64,000 bases of DNA from an uncultured Luminiphilus sp. (GTDB taxonomy: Bacteria > Pseudomonadota > Gammaproteobacteria > Pseudomonadales > Halieaceae). The stretch is from contig CALKNZ010000006.1 in assembly GCA_938091995.1 (NCBI GenBank), forward strand, positions 1 to 64,000, written 5' to 3'. The notes beneath the pieces were generated by a model. It was not told the origin of the DNA, ran no database searches, and saw only the letters and a program-made list of their open reading frames with translations. Shown in pieces: positions 1 to 10,451 of this stretch. A program made the translations under genes and the position numbers. Each line of letters starts with the position of its first letter. Position 1 is the stretch's first letter.

Positions 1-1
1 T

Positions 2-874
2 CTCAACCACGCTCGTCAGCTGACACCGACCAATGACCAACCGGTGGTGCGTATGAACCGCGACAGCTACTACAGCTTTGCTGTCGTTGACGTGTCAGCG
101 GGTGCCAGCATTACCATCCCGCCAATACCCGAAGGAACCTATGCCTCGGTGCAACCCGTAACCGAGGATCACCGAATACAACCGATGTCCTATGGCAGCG
201 GTACCTTTCAACTCGCCACCCACAAAGGCTCACATGTCTATGTGATAGTGCGGCTGGACAGCACACTGTCTCAGGCAGACGCCAACCGTATTCAGGATGG
301 TATGTCTATTTCTGCTGGCAGCGCTGAAGCTTTCTCAGCCGAGCCCGTCAATGAAGCATCCTTCACAGCCGCCGAGGTCTCCATACGTGCTAGGGCCCCT
401 CAAATGCTAGCTGAGGAAGGAGGCGACGCTATTTTTGGCATGTTCACCGCGCCCACCGATCCGTCCAGGGGTAGCTATAGCGTTTACAAGCATATGATGG
501 GGGCGGCCTTGGGATGGGGCGGGGCTCAATCTATCGATAATCTTTACGAGCTTTCACCACAGTACCCTGCGGAAGGCTGCCACCAGGCGACGTTTGAAGA
601 CCCCAGAAACGGCGCCTTCTGGTCATTCACTGTTTATGATGAGGCGGGTTTTATGTTCGATGACCTCGCGAGTGTGAGCTCTGATACCGCGACACCCAAC
701 GAGGATGGAACCTTTACGGTGAGTTTTGGCTGTGGCTCTGACGCGATGAATAACATTCCTACAATGAATAATTCTGGGGTGTTTAATTTGACCGCAAGGC
801 ACTATCGCCCCTCAGAGCGGGTAAGGGATGAGGGTTATCGCCTCGTACCCTATGTTAAAAAGGTTTCAGAGTAG
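2..874 (+). CDS. DUF1254/DUF1214-like protein, 5'-truncated by window edge
   Basis: Frame is open from base 2 with no start needed (LNHARQLTPTNDQPVVRMNRDSYYSFAVVDVS...); N-x-D-x-x-Y and IPPIPEGTY resemble DUF1254/1214 proteins. Confidence 0.65.
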   Translation, partial: LNHARQLTPTNDQPVVRMNRDSYYSFAVVDVSAGASITIPPIPEGTYASVQPVTEDHRIQPMSYGSGTFQLATHKGSHVYVIVRLDSTLSQADANRIQDGMSISAGSAEAFSAEPVNEASFTAAEVSIRARAPQMLAEEGGDAIFGMFTAPTDPSRGSYSVYKHMMGAALGWGGAQSIDNLYELSPQYPAEGCHQATFEDPRNGAFWSFTVYDEAGFMFDDLASVSSDTATPNEDGTFTVSFGCGSDAMNNIPTMNNSGVFNLTARHYRPSERVRDEGYRLVPYVKKVSE

Positions 875-1229
875 TCCCTGGGGTGTTGTTAATCTGATCG
901 ACAGCACGATCGACAGAACCCTGGCGCTTTTCTAGTAACGGAGGATTGCGCCACTTCGCCCCCTATTTTGTTTTGATTCATGCTGCGCGCATCATCCATC
1001 CGTGCAATTCCCAATATCTCACCTCAGGTGGCCGTGACCGCTATGTTCGCCCAACGCGCTTTACAGAGCCAGTAACCAACGCAATCGATGGCAGTCCTGT
1101 AATCGCGCCAGCAACCCATATATCCATTCACGACATCTTATAGGTTGCAGTCCCACCACCTTGACGTGCGCAAGGTGATACCGGACAGTGAGCCGCTACA
1201 TTTGGACAAACTAGCCCCATAGGATTCCC

Positions 1230-2453
1230 ATGGAAATCGCACATACCGTTTGGCAGGTCGATACTTTTTTAGCCGTCACCATAGGTATCGTGGTCTTATT
1301 TTTGGGCAAGCGCATCAATCGCCTCATACCCGTCTTTGGCAAGTACAGCATTCCTGAGCCCGTCACTGGCGGCTTGTTTATTGCGATCATCCTATTTGCT
1401 ATTCACTCCTTCGCCGATATCAGCATCGAATTTGAACTCGGCGCTAGAGATGCCCTGCTGATTTATTTCTTTACCACCATAGGCATCAACGCAAGTTTCA
1501 AGGATCTCGCGGCGGGCGGAAAGCCCCTCGCCCTACTGCTGCTGGTCACCGTTATCTACATGATCACCCAGAATCTCACCGGCATTGGCATTGCTACTCT
1601 CCTTGGCCTTGAGCCCGCAGTAGGCTTACTCGGGGGCACCGTTTCCCTCATTGGGGGGCACGGCACAGCCATTGCCTGGGCGCCGCGATTTGCCGAAAAT
1701 TACGGCATTGGCAACGCCATGGAGATTGGCATCGCCTGCGCGACATTTGGATTGGTGCTGGCGAGTTTGATCGGGGGCCCGGTTGCCAAATTTCTGGTCA
1801 CGCGACACCAGTTGGTGGCCGGCAGCGATGACGATCTCGATGTAGGCATCGATGACGAAGCAGAGCCTGTCAGCCTAAATTATATGGAGTTGCTCGATGC
1901 CGTTTTAGCCCTCCACATCTGCATTATTATTGGTTATTTCCTAGATGTAGGACTCGGCTATCTGGGCGTGCATCTGCCGCTTTTCGTCAGCTGCCTATTT
2001 GCGGGTATTATCATGACCAACCTGCGTCCTCATGCACTACCACGCATCACCGGCACGCAATGGCCCTCTCGTACACCCGCCATGGCGCTCATTGCCGATA
2101 TTTCTCTGGGGACCTTTCTAGCCATGTCTCTTATGAGTATGGAGCTGTGGGAGGTGGTTGACCTCGCTGGCGCACTCTTTTCAATCCTGGGCGCACAAGT
2201 AGTGGTGGCAGCCCTGTTCATGATTTTTGTGGTCTTTCCTATGATGGGGAAAACTTATGAGGCTGCGGTAATTGCCGCAGGATTTGGGGGTTTCTCAATG
2301 GGCGCAACACCCACTGCCATGGCCAATATGTCTGCCGTTACCCAGCGCTACGGCCCGTGCCATCAAGCATTTATCATTGTCCCCCTGGTGGGTGCTTTTT
2401 TTATTGATGTCACCAACGCCATTTTGATCCAACTCATGTTTGGTTGGCTCTAG
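1230..2453 (+). CDS. gltS: Sodium/glutamate symporter GltS
   Basis: 407 aa, many hydrophobic helices; GGTVSLIGGHGTAIAWAP and GGFSMGATPTAMANM are typical of the GltS family. Confidence 0.9.
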   Translation: MEIAHTVWQVDTFLAVTIGIVVLFLGKRINRLIPVFGKYSIPEPVTGGLFIAIILFAIHSFADISIEFELGARDALLIYFFTTIGINASFKDLAAGGKPLALLLLVTVIYMITQNLTGIGIATLLGLEPAVGLLGGTVSLIGGHGTAIAWAPRFAENYGIGNAMEIGIACATFGLVLASLIGGPVAKFLVTRHQLVAGSDDDLDVGIDDEAEPVSLNYMELLDAVLALHICIIIGYFLDVGLGYLGVHLPLFVSCLFAGIIMTNLRPHALPRITGTQWPSRTPAMALIADISLGTFLAMSLMSMELWEVVDLAGALFSILGAQVVVAALFMIFVVFPMMGKTYEAAVIAAGFGGFSMGATPTAMANMSAVTQRYGPCHQAFIIVPLVGAFFIDVTNAILIQLMFGWL

Positions 2454-2621
2454 TCAGTTAACGTTTTCACCGCGTTCTGGCATCGAGATGGTCCTGCTGA
2501 CAAGAAAAAAGGGAGCCTCCCGGCTCCCCTTTTGCATGCAGAACACTCCGTCATTTTCACCGCTGTGGGTGAGCTACTTTAGAAGACGAATCGACGACCT
2601 GCTCCCGAAACCCCGGAAAAA

Positions 2622-3629
2622 TTATTCCCCTTTGTTCGCACCAAAAAGACCGACGCCCAACTCACCGGCAATATAACGAATCGCCTGCATGCCTCTGACA
2701 CTATTACCCGCCTCATTGAGGGGTGGAGAAAAGGTCGCGATGGCAAATTTACCAGGAACCACAGCAACGATACCGCCGCCAACCCCTGTTTTGGCTGGCA
2801 GGCCAGCGCTGTACATCCACTCCCCCGACTCATCATAAAAGCCTGCTGTTGCCATGATCGCCAGTAACTCTGGTATATGAGCGGCATCAAGCACGCGTTT
2901 GCCCGAGACGGGGTGAACACCTTGATTAGCCAAAGTTGCACCCATCATGCCCAGATCAAGGGTATTGATGCCGGTAGAGCACTGCCGAGTATAAACGCGC
3001 AATGTTTCTTCAGGGTCGCTGTAAAGTCGCCCGTAGTTGTAGAGCAAATTAGCAATGCCGCGGTTGCTCCATGACTCTTCGTACTCAGAGGTATAAACCT
3101 CTTCCAAGACTGGAAGCTCTCGCCCCGCATAGGCATTTAAGTTAGCGTGAATTTGGTTCCACCGATCTTCTTCAGAATCTGCTTCTACAAGGCTCACAGC
3201 GGCGATAGCACCCGCATTAACCAACGGGTTGACCGAGCGAGCGGCATATAATTCAAGCGCCATCTTTGAGTTAAACGGCAAACCCGTGGGTTCTACACCA
3301 ATTTTCTCTCGTACGGCAGCAGGACCCTGCTGAGCCATCACCAGTGACGCCGTGAACGGTTTAGATACCGACTGAATGGAAAACTCGTAATCCATCTCCC
3401 CCGCAGAAAAGACCTGTCCGTCGCGAGTCACGATAACCACACCAAACATGTCGCTAGGTACCGTCGCAAGTATCGGAATATAGTCGGCGTTTGCTCCGTC
3501 GTTCACGTCTTTAAACTGCGCGTGGGCACGGTCGACTACGGCCTGAAAGTCTGTCCGTGTCTCCTTGGCAAAGACCTGGCCACACGCAAATACTAAAGCT
3601 AGGCAGGACACTATTAATCGCATTGTCAT
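2622..3629 (-). CDS. glsA: Glutaminase (serine beta-lactamase-like) with predicted signal peptide
   Basis: SIQSVSK and NPLVNAGAIAAVSL motifs; start chosen at MTMRLIVSCLALVFACGQVFA with upstream GGGAG. Confidence 0.88.
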   Translation of the reverse strand: MTMRLIVSCLALVFACGQVFAKETRTDFQAVVDRAHAQFKDVNDGANADYIPILATVPSDMFGVVIVTRDGQVFSAGEMDYEFSIQSVSKPFTASLVMAQQGPAAVREKIGVEPTGLPFNSKMALELYAARSVNPLVNAGAIAAVSLVEADSEEDRWNQIHANLNAYAGRELPVLEEVYTSEYEESWSNRGIANLLYNYGRLYSDPEETLRVYTRQCSTGINTLDLGMMGATLANQGVHPVSGKRVLDAAHIPELLAIMATAGFYDESGEWMYSAGLPAKTGVGGGIVAVVPGKFAIATFSPPLNEAGNSVRGMQAIRYIAGELGVGLFGANKGE

Positions 3630-3746
3630 CTTTAACACTCCCTTTATGAACTTCGCAAATGGCTGGAATTTATTGAATTGCACCGAGCCATTCAGATTTA
3701 AACTTTATTGTTACTTCGCTTGCGTTCAGTGAGCGATCGGGCTGCC

Positions 3747-5213
3747 TCACATACCCCGCAGAAAATTTCCAGAGTCAAATCCCACCTTGAGTGAAAACTG
3801 AATGCGATAGTCATCACCTTTCGCGCCATCCACGTCCTGACGTTCACCCCAAATAAACTCTGTACCCAGCATCACATTCTCACGGGGGGTGTGCAGCAGA
3901 TTGATCTGTGCGATTTGCCCCTTTGCAAATTCAGAACCTGACTGACCAGCACTGCTATCGAGATCGTTCATTGACCACCCTATAGAGGTCGACCACTGCT
4001 CATTCCAATAATGGTCGTAGTAAGCGCTAATCCCCAATAGCGGCACGGCCTCAGCCCTCGCGGTGTTAACGTTATCGGTACTGGGAGCAATGTCGATACC
4101 GCCGTCGTTCATGTAATTACCAATACCCTCACCGTAAACGACCTGTAGCTTCAAGACGTCGTTATTAAAGGTTTTGATGCCTGCACTCACATTGACACCC
4201 CAGCCAAATTCACTGTTTTGCTCACCGGTGTCCAAACGCTCGTAACCCAGCTCGCGGAACATAGCGGCCACCTGATAATGACCAAAGTCCCCATTATTAC
4301 GATAACGAAGACTCAGGTCAGGCACATCATTATGAGCCTGATAAATGTCGGCGGCTGTCGAACCTGTTGACTCACAATCATAAGCTGAAGTGTCCAGCTC
4401 ACAGGCGTTGGTATCTCTAAATCGGCCCACAGTTAAAGCGGTCGAAGGATCTTCCAAAGCGATAGAAAATTCATCTTCGCCCAGTGGGAAGGTGTATCTC
4501 GCCTGTTGGTTTCGGTAAAACACCATACCCGTAGGTCCCCAGTAATCGATGGTATTAGGGAAAATATCGCCATCCATAAAGTTAGACCAGGTTTGACCAA
4601 CACCCACGTTTTTATAGGTCGCCCAGGCATGTCGCAAGCGCGGCGTCGTCTGACCTTCATCACCACCGACACCAAATAACTCAGCCTCTAATAGGTAGGT
4701 CACGTCATCGCCATAATTCCCTTTGATGCCCAGGCGGGATTGCCTAACACCAAAAATAAATTCACCATCCTGGCCATACTGACCGGGATCAGTGGCGATG
4801 GTACTGACACGCAGGGTATCGTTCCAATTAGGATCAACACGTTTAAAGTCATAGATCATATCGGCCATGACAAAGCCATAAAGCTGTGCAGAAGATGCGG
4901 GTCCCTCGTTGCCCGTCACTGCGGGCGCGGGCTGTGCAGACGCTGCTGATGCGTCCTCTGACACTGGTGCCACAACAAGCTGCTCACTGCTATTTACAGC
5001 GGCGCTATCGGCCTTTAATCGTTGCAGCTCGGCATTCATAGCTTCGAGTACCTGCTGTTGGTTTCGCAACTGGTCCTCCAGTTGCTGTATACGTTCCGCA
5101 TCGGTCGCCGAAAAAGCCATGGGCGTTATGAATATTAATACGGCGCAGAGTGCGCGAGTTCTAACTTTCATTTTTGACTCCACCACGATTTGGATGCAGC
5201 GTTCTACTGGCAT
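3747..5213 (-). CDS. DcaP-like/coiled-coil outer-membrane porin
   Basis: Signal peptide, N-terminal coiled coil (IQQLEDQLRNQQQVLEAMNAELQRLK), beta-rich body with AQLYGFVMADMIYDF, terminal aromatic-rich strands. Confidence 0.8.
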   Translation of the reverse strand: MPVERCIQIVVESKMKVRTRALCAVLIFITPMAFSATDAERIQQLEDQLRNQQQVLEAMNAELQRLKADSAAVNSSEQLVVAPVSEDASAASAQPAPAVTGNEGPASSAQLYGFVMADMIYDFKRVDPNWNDTLRVSTIATDPGQYGQDGEFIFGVRQSRLGIKGNYGDDVTYLLEAELFGVGGDEGQTTPRLRHAWATYKNVGVGQTWSNFMDGDIFPNTIDYWGPTGMVFYRNQQARYTFPLGEDEFSIALEDPSTALTVGRFRDTNACELDTSAYDCESTGSTAADIYQAHNDVPDLSLRYRNNGDFGHYQVAAMFRELGYERLDTGEQNSEFGWGVNVSAGIKTFNNDVLKLQVVYGEGIGNYMNDGGIDIAPSTDNVNTARAEAVPLLGISAYYDHYWNEQWSTSIGWSMNDLDSSAGQSGSEFAKGQIAQINLLHTPRENVMLGTEFIWGERQDVDGAKGDDYRIQFSLKVGFDSGNFLRGM

Positions 5214-5455
5214 CCGTAAAATTCAGTGCACAGATTCTGCCTGTATCTGGCTTAATAAACACCCTCCAAAGGTGTCAATCTTTGCAAGCGCCATAAACCC
5301 TAAACAACAGCGACACTCACAGTAGCGCCCGCGCCATTGGAATTCATGCATTCATGCCCGATGTTTATTGATAAGATCGCCGCTGGCGGGCATTACTAAG
5401 TGAGCGCGACCAACAACATTCTGCAGAGAAGGCCGCCTTATAGCATTCTCTTGCA

Positions 5456-5534
5456 GCGTTGTGTTGTAGCGTTGTGTTGTAGCGTTGTGTTGTGGCGTTG
5501 TGCCGTAGCGTACTAGTTGTGCCGTAGCGTACTA
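5456..5534. repeat. Short tandem repeat tract: ~4 x 13 bp (gcgttgtgttgta variants) followed by a perfect 19 bp tandem duplication
   Basis: Units at 5456-5468, 5469-5481, 5482-5494, 5495-5507; gttgtgccgtagcgtacta at 5497-5515 and again at 5516-5534. Confidence 0.95.
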
Positions 5535-5695
5535 AAGGGGCGCTCGGTCTATACTGGCAGGCTCCCCCGGGAGTCTTTAGCCTTCTGAGTTGGCGATAAA
5601 CAGCTGTCACTATCAGGTTGCGGACTGTCCATTGATCAAATTGGCAAGGGCTACACTTTTTGGCATGCTCTTTTTGACCTGTTCGGAGACACACT

Positions 5696-6595
5696 ATGCG
5701 GACCCTGGCGCTTTTCATTTTTCTTGTTCTTGTATCGGGCCATTCACTGGCACGCACACAAGTTGTGATGCTGGGCACCGGAACACCCATACCGACACCA
5801 AACCGATCGGGACCTGCTACGGCCATTATAGTTAACGGCAAAGCTTATATTGTCGATTTTGGCCCCGGGATAGTCCGCCGTGCCGCAGCACTTTCGAAAG
5901 AGTACGGTGGCCCGCTTAACGCGCTTAATGTGGATCAGCTAGGCATCGCCTTTCTCACGCATCTTCATCACGATCACACCGCGGGGTTACCCGACTTGGT
6001 GTATACCAGTTGGACCCACGGTCGAGAAGACGCCTTTGAACTCTACGGCCCTCCGGGCACCGCAACTATGGCAACCCATGTCGCGAAAGCCTGGCAAGAA
6101 GACAATCGATACCGGCTCTATGGCTTAGAACCCGCGACACCATCTGGCTGGAAAATTAACGCCCATGAAATTGCAGAAGGTGTCGTTTACGCTGATGAGC
6201 TAGTTACCGTTGAGGCCTTTAAGGTGAAACATGGCACCTGGCCCAACGCCTTCGGCTATCGATTTACGACGCCCGATAAAGTTATTGTGATCTCAGGTGA
6301 CGCCGCCTACGACCCCAAACTGGAGGCCATGGCCACTAACGCCGATATTCTGATTCACGAAGTGGTTTCTGAGGCGGCACTAAACCAGCGCTCGGAGTTT
6401 TGGCAACGCTACCATCGAAGCAACCATACGACGAGTTATGAGCTTGCGGCGCTGGCATCACGGGCAAAGCCCGCGCTATTGATTTTGTATCACGTCTTGG
6501 TCTTCGGTCTAGAAGATGAAGTCGTTTTACAAGAGGTAAGATCACGATACGACGGGGAGGTAATCCTTGCAGAAGATCTTGATATTTTTGAATAG
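5696..6595 (+). CDS. Secreted MBL-fold metallo-hydrolase (RNase Z-like)
   Basis: Signal peptide; TGTPIPTPNRSGPAT, FLTHLHHDHTAGLPDL, SGDAAYDP motifs. Confidence 0.87.
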   Translation: MRTLALFIFLVLVSGHSLARTQVVMLGTGTPIPTPNRSGPATAIIVNGKAYIVDFGPGIVRRAAALSKEYGGPLNALNVDQLGIAFLTHLHHDHTAGLPDLVYTSWTHGREDAFELYGPPGTATMATHVAKAWQEDNRYRLYGLEPATPSGWKINAHEIAEGVVYADELVTVEAFKVKHGTWPNAFGYRFTTPDKVIVISGDAAYDPKLEAMATNADILIHEVVSEAALNQRSEFWQRYHRSNHTTSYELAALASRAKPALLILYHVLVFGLEDEVVLQEVRSRYDGEVILAEDLDIFE

Positions 6596-6652
6596 TCATC
6601 CGGTAGTTAGTGCCTACGGAAATGGTAATTAAATAATACGAGACCGATAAAT

Positions 6653-7990
6653 ATGCGATATCCCCTCTTGTCGATCGCCTTATTAGTGCTGATCAGTCTG
6701 TCGGGTACCACCAATGCTCTCTCTGATGACGAACAAGCCATCAGTGACTGGGTAGATCAACATCAGGAAGATGCCATCGCGCTTCTAGCAGAAACCGTCA
6801 ACATCGGCAGTGGCACTATGAATCACGAGGGCGTTCGCGCGGTTGGTGCTGTTATGGCACGTGAGCTCAACGCACTCGGTCTCGATGTGCGCTGGATTGA
6901 CATGCCTGCAGAGGTGAATCGTGCAGGACACTTATTCGCAAAAAAGCAGGGCTCGGGGACGAAGTTACTGCTTATCGGTCACCTCGATACCGTGTTTGAG
7001 GCAGATGACGAATTTCAGGCCTTTAAGCGGGAGGGTAATATCGCGGAAGGCCCAGGCATAAGCGACATGAAGTCGGGTAATGCGGTCATTATCTATGCCC
7101 TGAAAGCTCTTGCACACATTGGCGCCCTGAAAGATATCGCCATCACTGTGGCTTACACCGGCGACGAAGAAAAGCCCGGGCGGCCCCTAGCGATTGCCCG
7201 GAGAGATTTGCTTGAGGCCGGCCGATGGGCCGATATAGCACTGGGCTTTGAAGGCGCCATAACAACCCAAGACAGCGACTGGGCAACCATTGCCCGACGT
7301 AGCTCTAGCAGCTGGATACTAAAAGTTTCGGGGCAGCAGGCGCACTCGTCGGCCGTATTTAGTGATGAAGTCGGTGCCGGCGCCATTAATGAAGCCGCGA
7401 GAATTATCAACGCGTTTTATACGCAAGTGCGCGGGGCATACGGTCTTACCTTTAATGCCGGCAATATTCAGGGAGGGACAGCGATCACCTATGACTCGGC
7501 AAAAAATCGAGGATCGACCTTTGGCAAGACCAATATTGTACCCAGCCAAACAATCGTACATGGCGGTATCAGGGCACTGTCAGTGGACCAACTAGAAGAT
7601 GCCAAGCAGCACATGCAAACTATTGTCGCCCAGCATTTACCCCATACGAAAGCGACCCTCAGCTTCGATGACAGCTACCCTCCGATGGCGCCAACGGACG
7701 GTAATAAAGCCTTAGCTGTGGCTTTATCAGAGGTAAATCAAGACTTAGGGCGTGGCGCCATGAAAATTTGGGATCCGCTACGCCGGGGGGCCGCTGATAT
7801 TGCTTTCGTGGCGCCTTACACCGATGCTTTGGCGGGCTTGGGGGCATTGGGGAAAGGAGGCCACACACCCGAGGAAACCCTGCAACTCGACTCGATGGCC
7901 CTTGCCATAAAGCGTGCGGCCATACTGATGCTGCGCCTTGTTAAGCGCAACCCTGAGTCCGCGGACAACCAGCCATCTGTAGCGCCATGA
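6653..7990 (+). CDS. Secreted M20 family metallopeptidase (glutamate carboxypeptidase/CPG2-like)
   Basis: Signal peptide; LLIGHLDTVFE, GPGISDMKSG, YTGDEEKPG motifs. Confidence 0.87.
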   Translation: MRYPLLSIALLVLISLSGTTNALSDDEQAISDWVDQHQEDAIALLAETVNIGSGTMNHEGVRAVGAVMARELNALGLDVRWIDMPAEVNRAGHLFAKKQGSGTKLLLIGHLDTVFEADDEFQAFKREGNIAEGPGISDMKSGNAVIIYALKALAHIGALKDIAITVAYTGDEEKPGRPLAIARRDLLEAGRWADIALGFEGAITTQDSDWATIARRSSSSWILKVSGQQAHSSAVFSDEVGAGAINEAARIINAFYTQVRGAYGLTFNAGNIQGGTAITYDSAKNRGSTFGKTNIVPSQTIVHGGIRALSVDQLEDAKQHMQTIVAQHLPHTKATLSFDDSYPPMAPTDGNKALAVALSEVNQDLGRGAMKIWDPLRRGAADIAFVAPYTDALAGLGALGKGGHTPEETLQLDSMALAIKRAAILMLRLVKRNPESADNQPSVAP

Positions 7991-8064
7991 TGAGCTCAGA
8001 ACACGTTTTTTTAAGCGCCTAAGAACCTACCAGACAGCTCTGTGTTAAAAAGCGCCTATTGGAC

Positions 8065-8865
8065 TTATTCTTGGTGCCAGACCGGTGACCGCTTTTCGAT
8101 AAAGGCCAGGCGCCCCTCGTTGGCATCGTCGCTGCCAGCCATTCCCTCTAGCATTACTTGGTTGGCGTATTCAAACGCATCGGCGAGAGGCATTTCTATT
8201 TGACGGTAAAAAGCCGCCTTACCTCCCCGAATACTCTGCGCCGAGCGTGAAGCAATTTTATGCGCCAGCGCCGCTGTTTCTGCACGCAATGCTTCGGGGG
8301 CAACGTGACGATTGATCAGACCAAACTTAATAGCCTCATCGGCAGAAAACATGTCACCGGTTAATGCCATTTCCATCGCGTGCTTACGCGATAGGTTGCG
8401 ACCAATGCCGACCAAAGGGGTGGTACAGAACGCACCCACATTAACTCCAGGCGTACAAAAGTGCGCGTCACTAGCCGCAATAGCTAAATCGCAAGCCGAT
8501 ACCAGTTGACAGCCCGCCGCCGTCGCTGTGCCCTGAACGCAGGCAATGACCGGTTTCGGAGCCGTAACAATCCCCTGCATTAGCGCTGCACAACTTTCAA
8601 GAATGCCCGCAATACGCTGCCTCAACGCGCCGTTGTCCTCGCCTTCCATGGGGTGCATTTCTTTGAGGTCATGCCCTGCACTGAACACCGGGCCATCGGC
8701 TGCCAGCACAACCACACGACAGCTGTCGTCTTCATAACACGAGACCAAGGCTTGGGTGAGACTTGCGATCATTTGAGACGACAGGGGGTTACGAATACTT
8801 CCCTGATTTAGCGTCAGCCAAATCACGGGACCTTCTTGTTCAATTTTTACTAACTGTTCGCTCAT
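8065..8865 (-). CDS. Enoyl-CoA hydratase/isomerase family protein
   Basis: Crotonase motifs: VFSAGHDLKEM, KPVIACVQGTATAAGCQLVSACDLAIA. Confidence 0.9.
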   Translation of the reverse strand: MSEQLVKIEQEGPVIWLTLNQGSIRNPLSSQMIASLTQALVSCYEDDSCRVVVLAADGPVFSAGHDLKEMHPMEGEDNGALRQRIAGILESCAALMQGIVTAPKPVIACVQGTATAAGCQLVSACDLAIAASDAHFCTPGVNVGAFCTTPLVGIGRNLSRKHAMEMALTGDMFSADEAIKFGLINRHVAPEALRAETAALAHKIASRSAQSIRGGKAAFYRQIEMPLADAFEYANQVMLEGMAGSDDANEGRLAFIEKRSPVWHQE

Positions 8866-9002
8866 AGCCTTAACCTGACCTCTACTGAATGACGTTACTT
8901 AAATAGAACCAGCAGCTCGCTTTGAAGGTTACGGTTATCGATAGGGCCTCGCAACCAAAAAAATTAAGCGCAAATTGTGGTTTATACTGAACACTCAAAA
9001 CG

Positions 9003-10340
9003 GTGCTGCTAATGCTTAAGGCTGGCACCAATAAAGCCACTCCGATTCTTGCCGACTCGAGGCCCAACGTCACTATGTCGCAACCTACACTGCAGCGCTG
9101 GATCATCATGCTGTCACTGATTATGGCGGGCGAGGCCATCTTCACCCTGCCCTACCACGTGACCCGATTTTTTCGCCCTACGGTGCTTGAGGTCTTCGGC
9201 CTGTCCGCCACCGAATTAGGCGTTGCCCAGGCCGCTTACGGAGTCGTCGCCATGGTGGCCTACTTTTTTGGCGGCCCCCTTGCCGACCGTTTTTCTGCGC
9301 GCAAATTACTCGCCGTTTCACTATGGCTAACCGCTTTAGGCGGTCTCTATTTAGCGACACTGCCCGGCTACTATGGAGCCATGTTCGTTTGGGGCTTTTT
9401 TGGTCTATCCACTATTTTATTTTTTTGGGCAGCACTCATTAAAGCCACCCGAAGTTGGGGCGGCCTGTCAGGACAAGGGCTCGCCTATGGCGTGCTGGAT
9501 GGCGGTCGAGGCTTGCTGGCCGCGGTACTCGCCTCCCTTGGAGTACTTTTATTTTCCGTCGCTTTTCCCGAGGGTTACGACGCGGCAAGCGCGGCAGATA
9601 AACGCACCACACTGCAGCAAATCATTTTGGGTTATACCACCGTTACAGCACTCACTGGCGTTATGGTCTGGTTCACTCTACGCGGACTTCCTGATACTTC
9701 AGCACCGGCACACTCCCCCTTATTTAGGCATTTTTGGCAGGTCATGCGTATTCCCGCGGTGTGGCTGCAAACCGTTGTTTTAGTGTGCGCCTACACGAGC
9801 TATAAGGCGTTCGATCAGTACGCTTTATTTGCTGTTCGAGGGCATGGCATTGATGAAATTGAAGCGGCACAAATTGTGACTCTGGGTGCTTGGACACGGC
9901 CACTTGCAGCGCTGTTGCTGGGGCTTTTGGCAGATCGCTTTGGCGTGTCTAAAATGATTGTTATCTGCTTTGGTATTTTGATCACTAGCCACAGTTTGTT
10001 TGCTTTTACCGGCCAAGAAATGGGCACTTTTAGCTTTATATTGGCAAATACTGTCGTGACCGGTATTGCCATTTTTGGCCTGCGCGGCTTGTACTTTGCG
10101 CTTTTCGAGGAGGGTAAAGTCCCCTTGGCGATGACGGGCACAGCCATAGGGGTAGTGTCGGTGATTGGATACACACCCGATGTCTATGTCGCTGCTATTG
10201 CCGGCTATTTGATCGACAATAATCCAGGGCTGCTGGGTTTCCAATATATGTTTATGTGCCTACTAGGCACTGCGGTGATGGGTGCAGCCGCAGCCTATGC
10301 CTTCACGAGGCTACCCAAAGTGAACGCCGATTCGCCCTAG
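9003..10340 (+). CDS. MFS transporter (start could be 9012 or 9075)
   Basis: 12-TM pattern; FGGPLADRFSARKLL loop and GLLADRFGVSKM second-half repeat. Confidence 0.88.
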   Translation: MLLMLKAGTNKATPILADSRPNVTMSQPTLQRWIIMLSLIMAGEAIFTLPYHVTRFFRPTVLEVFGLSATELGVAQAAYGVVAMVAYFFGGPLADRFSARKLLAVSLWLTALGGLYLATLPGYYGAMFVWGFFGLSTILFFWAALIKATRSWGGLSGQGLAYGVLDGGRGLLAAVLASLGVLLFSVAFPEGYDAASAADKRTTLQQIILGYTTVTALTGVMVWFTLRGLPDTSAPAHSPLFRHFWQVMRIPAVWLQTVVLVCAYTSYKAFDQYALFAVRGHGIDEIEAAQIVTLGAWTRPLAALLLGLLADRFGVSKMIVICFGILITSHSLFAFTGQEMGTFSFILANTVVTGIAIFGLRGLYFALFEEGKVPLAMTGTAIGVVSVIGYTPDVYVAAIAGYLIDNNPGLLGFQYMFMCLLGTAVMGAAAAYAFTRLPKVNADSP

Positions 10341-10451
10341 TTACTGCACCGGTAGCGACCCTCGCAGCAACCGGTGGGCAGGCCGATGATTATCGGTTCC
10401 TATCCAGACTGAATCGGCAGACAAGCCCAGCGATAAACAACACCATGCCGA

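Noticed and set aside
5456-5534. CRISPR-like array
   Set aside because: Units are 13 and 19 bp, directly abutting with no unique spacers and no cas genes nearby.
5365-5841. 158-aa minus-strand ORF over the tandem repeat
   Set aside because: Translation is low-complexity repeat (HNATTQRYNTTLQHN) and overlaps the convincing MBL gene start; likely spurious.
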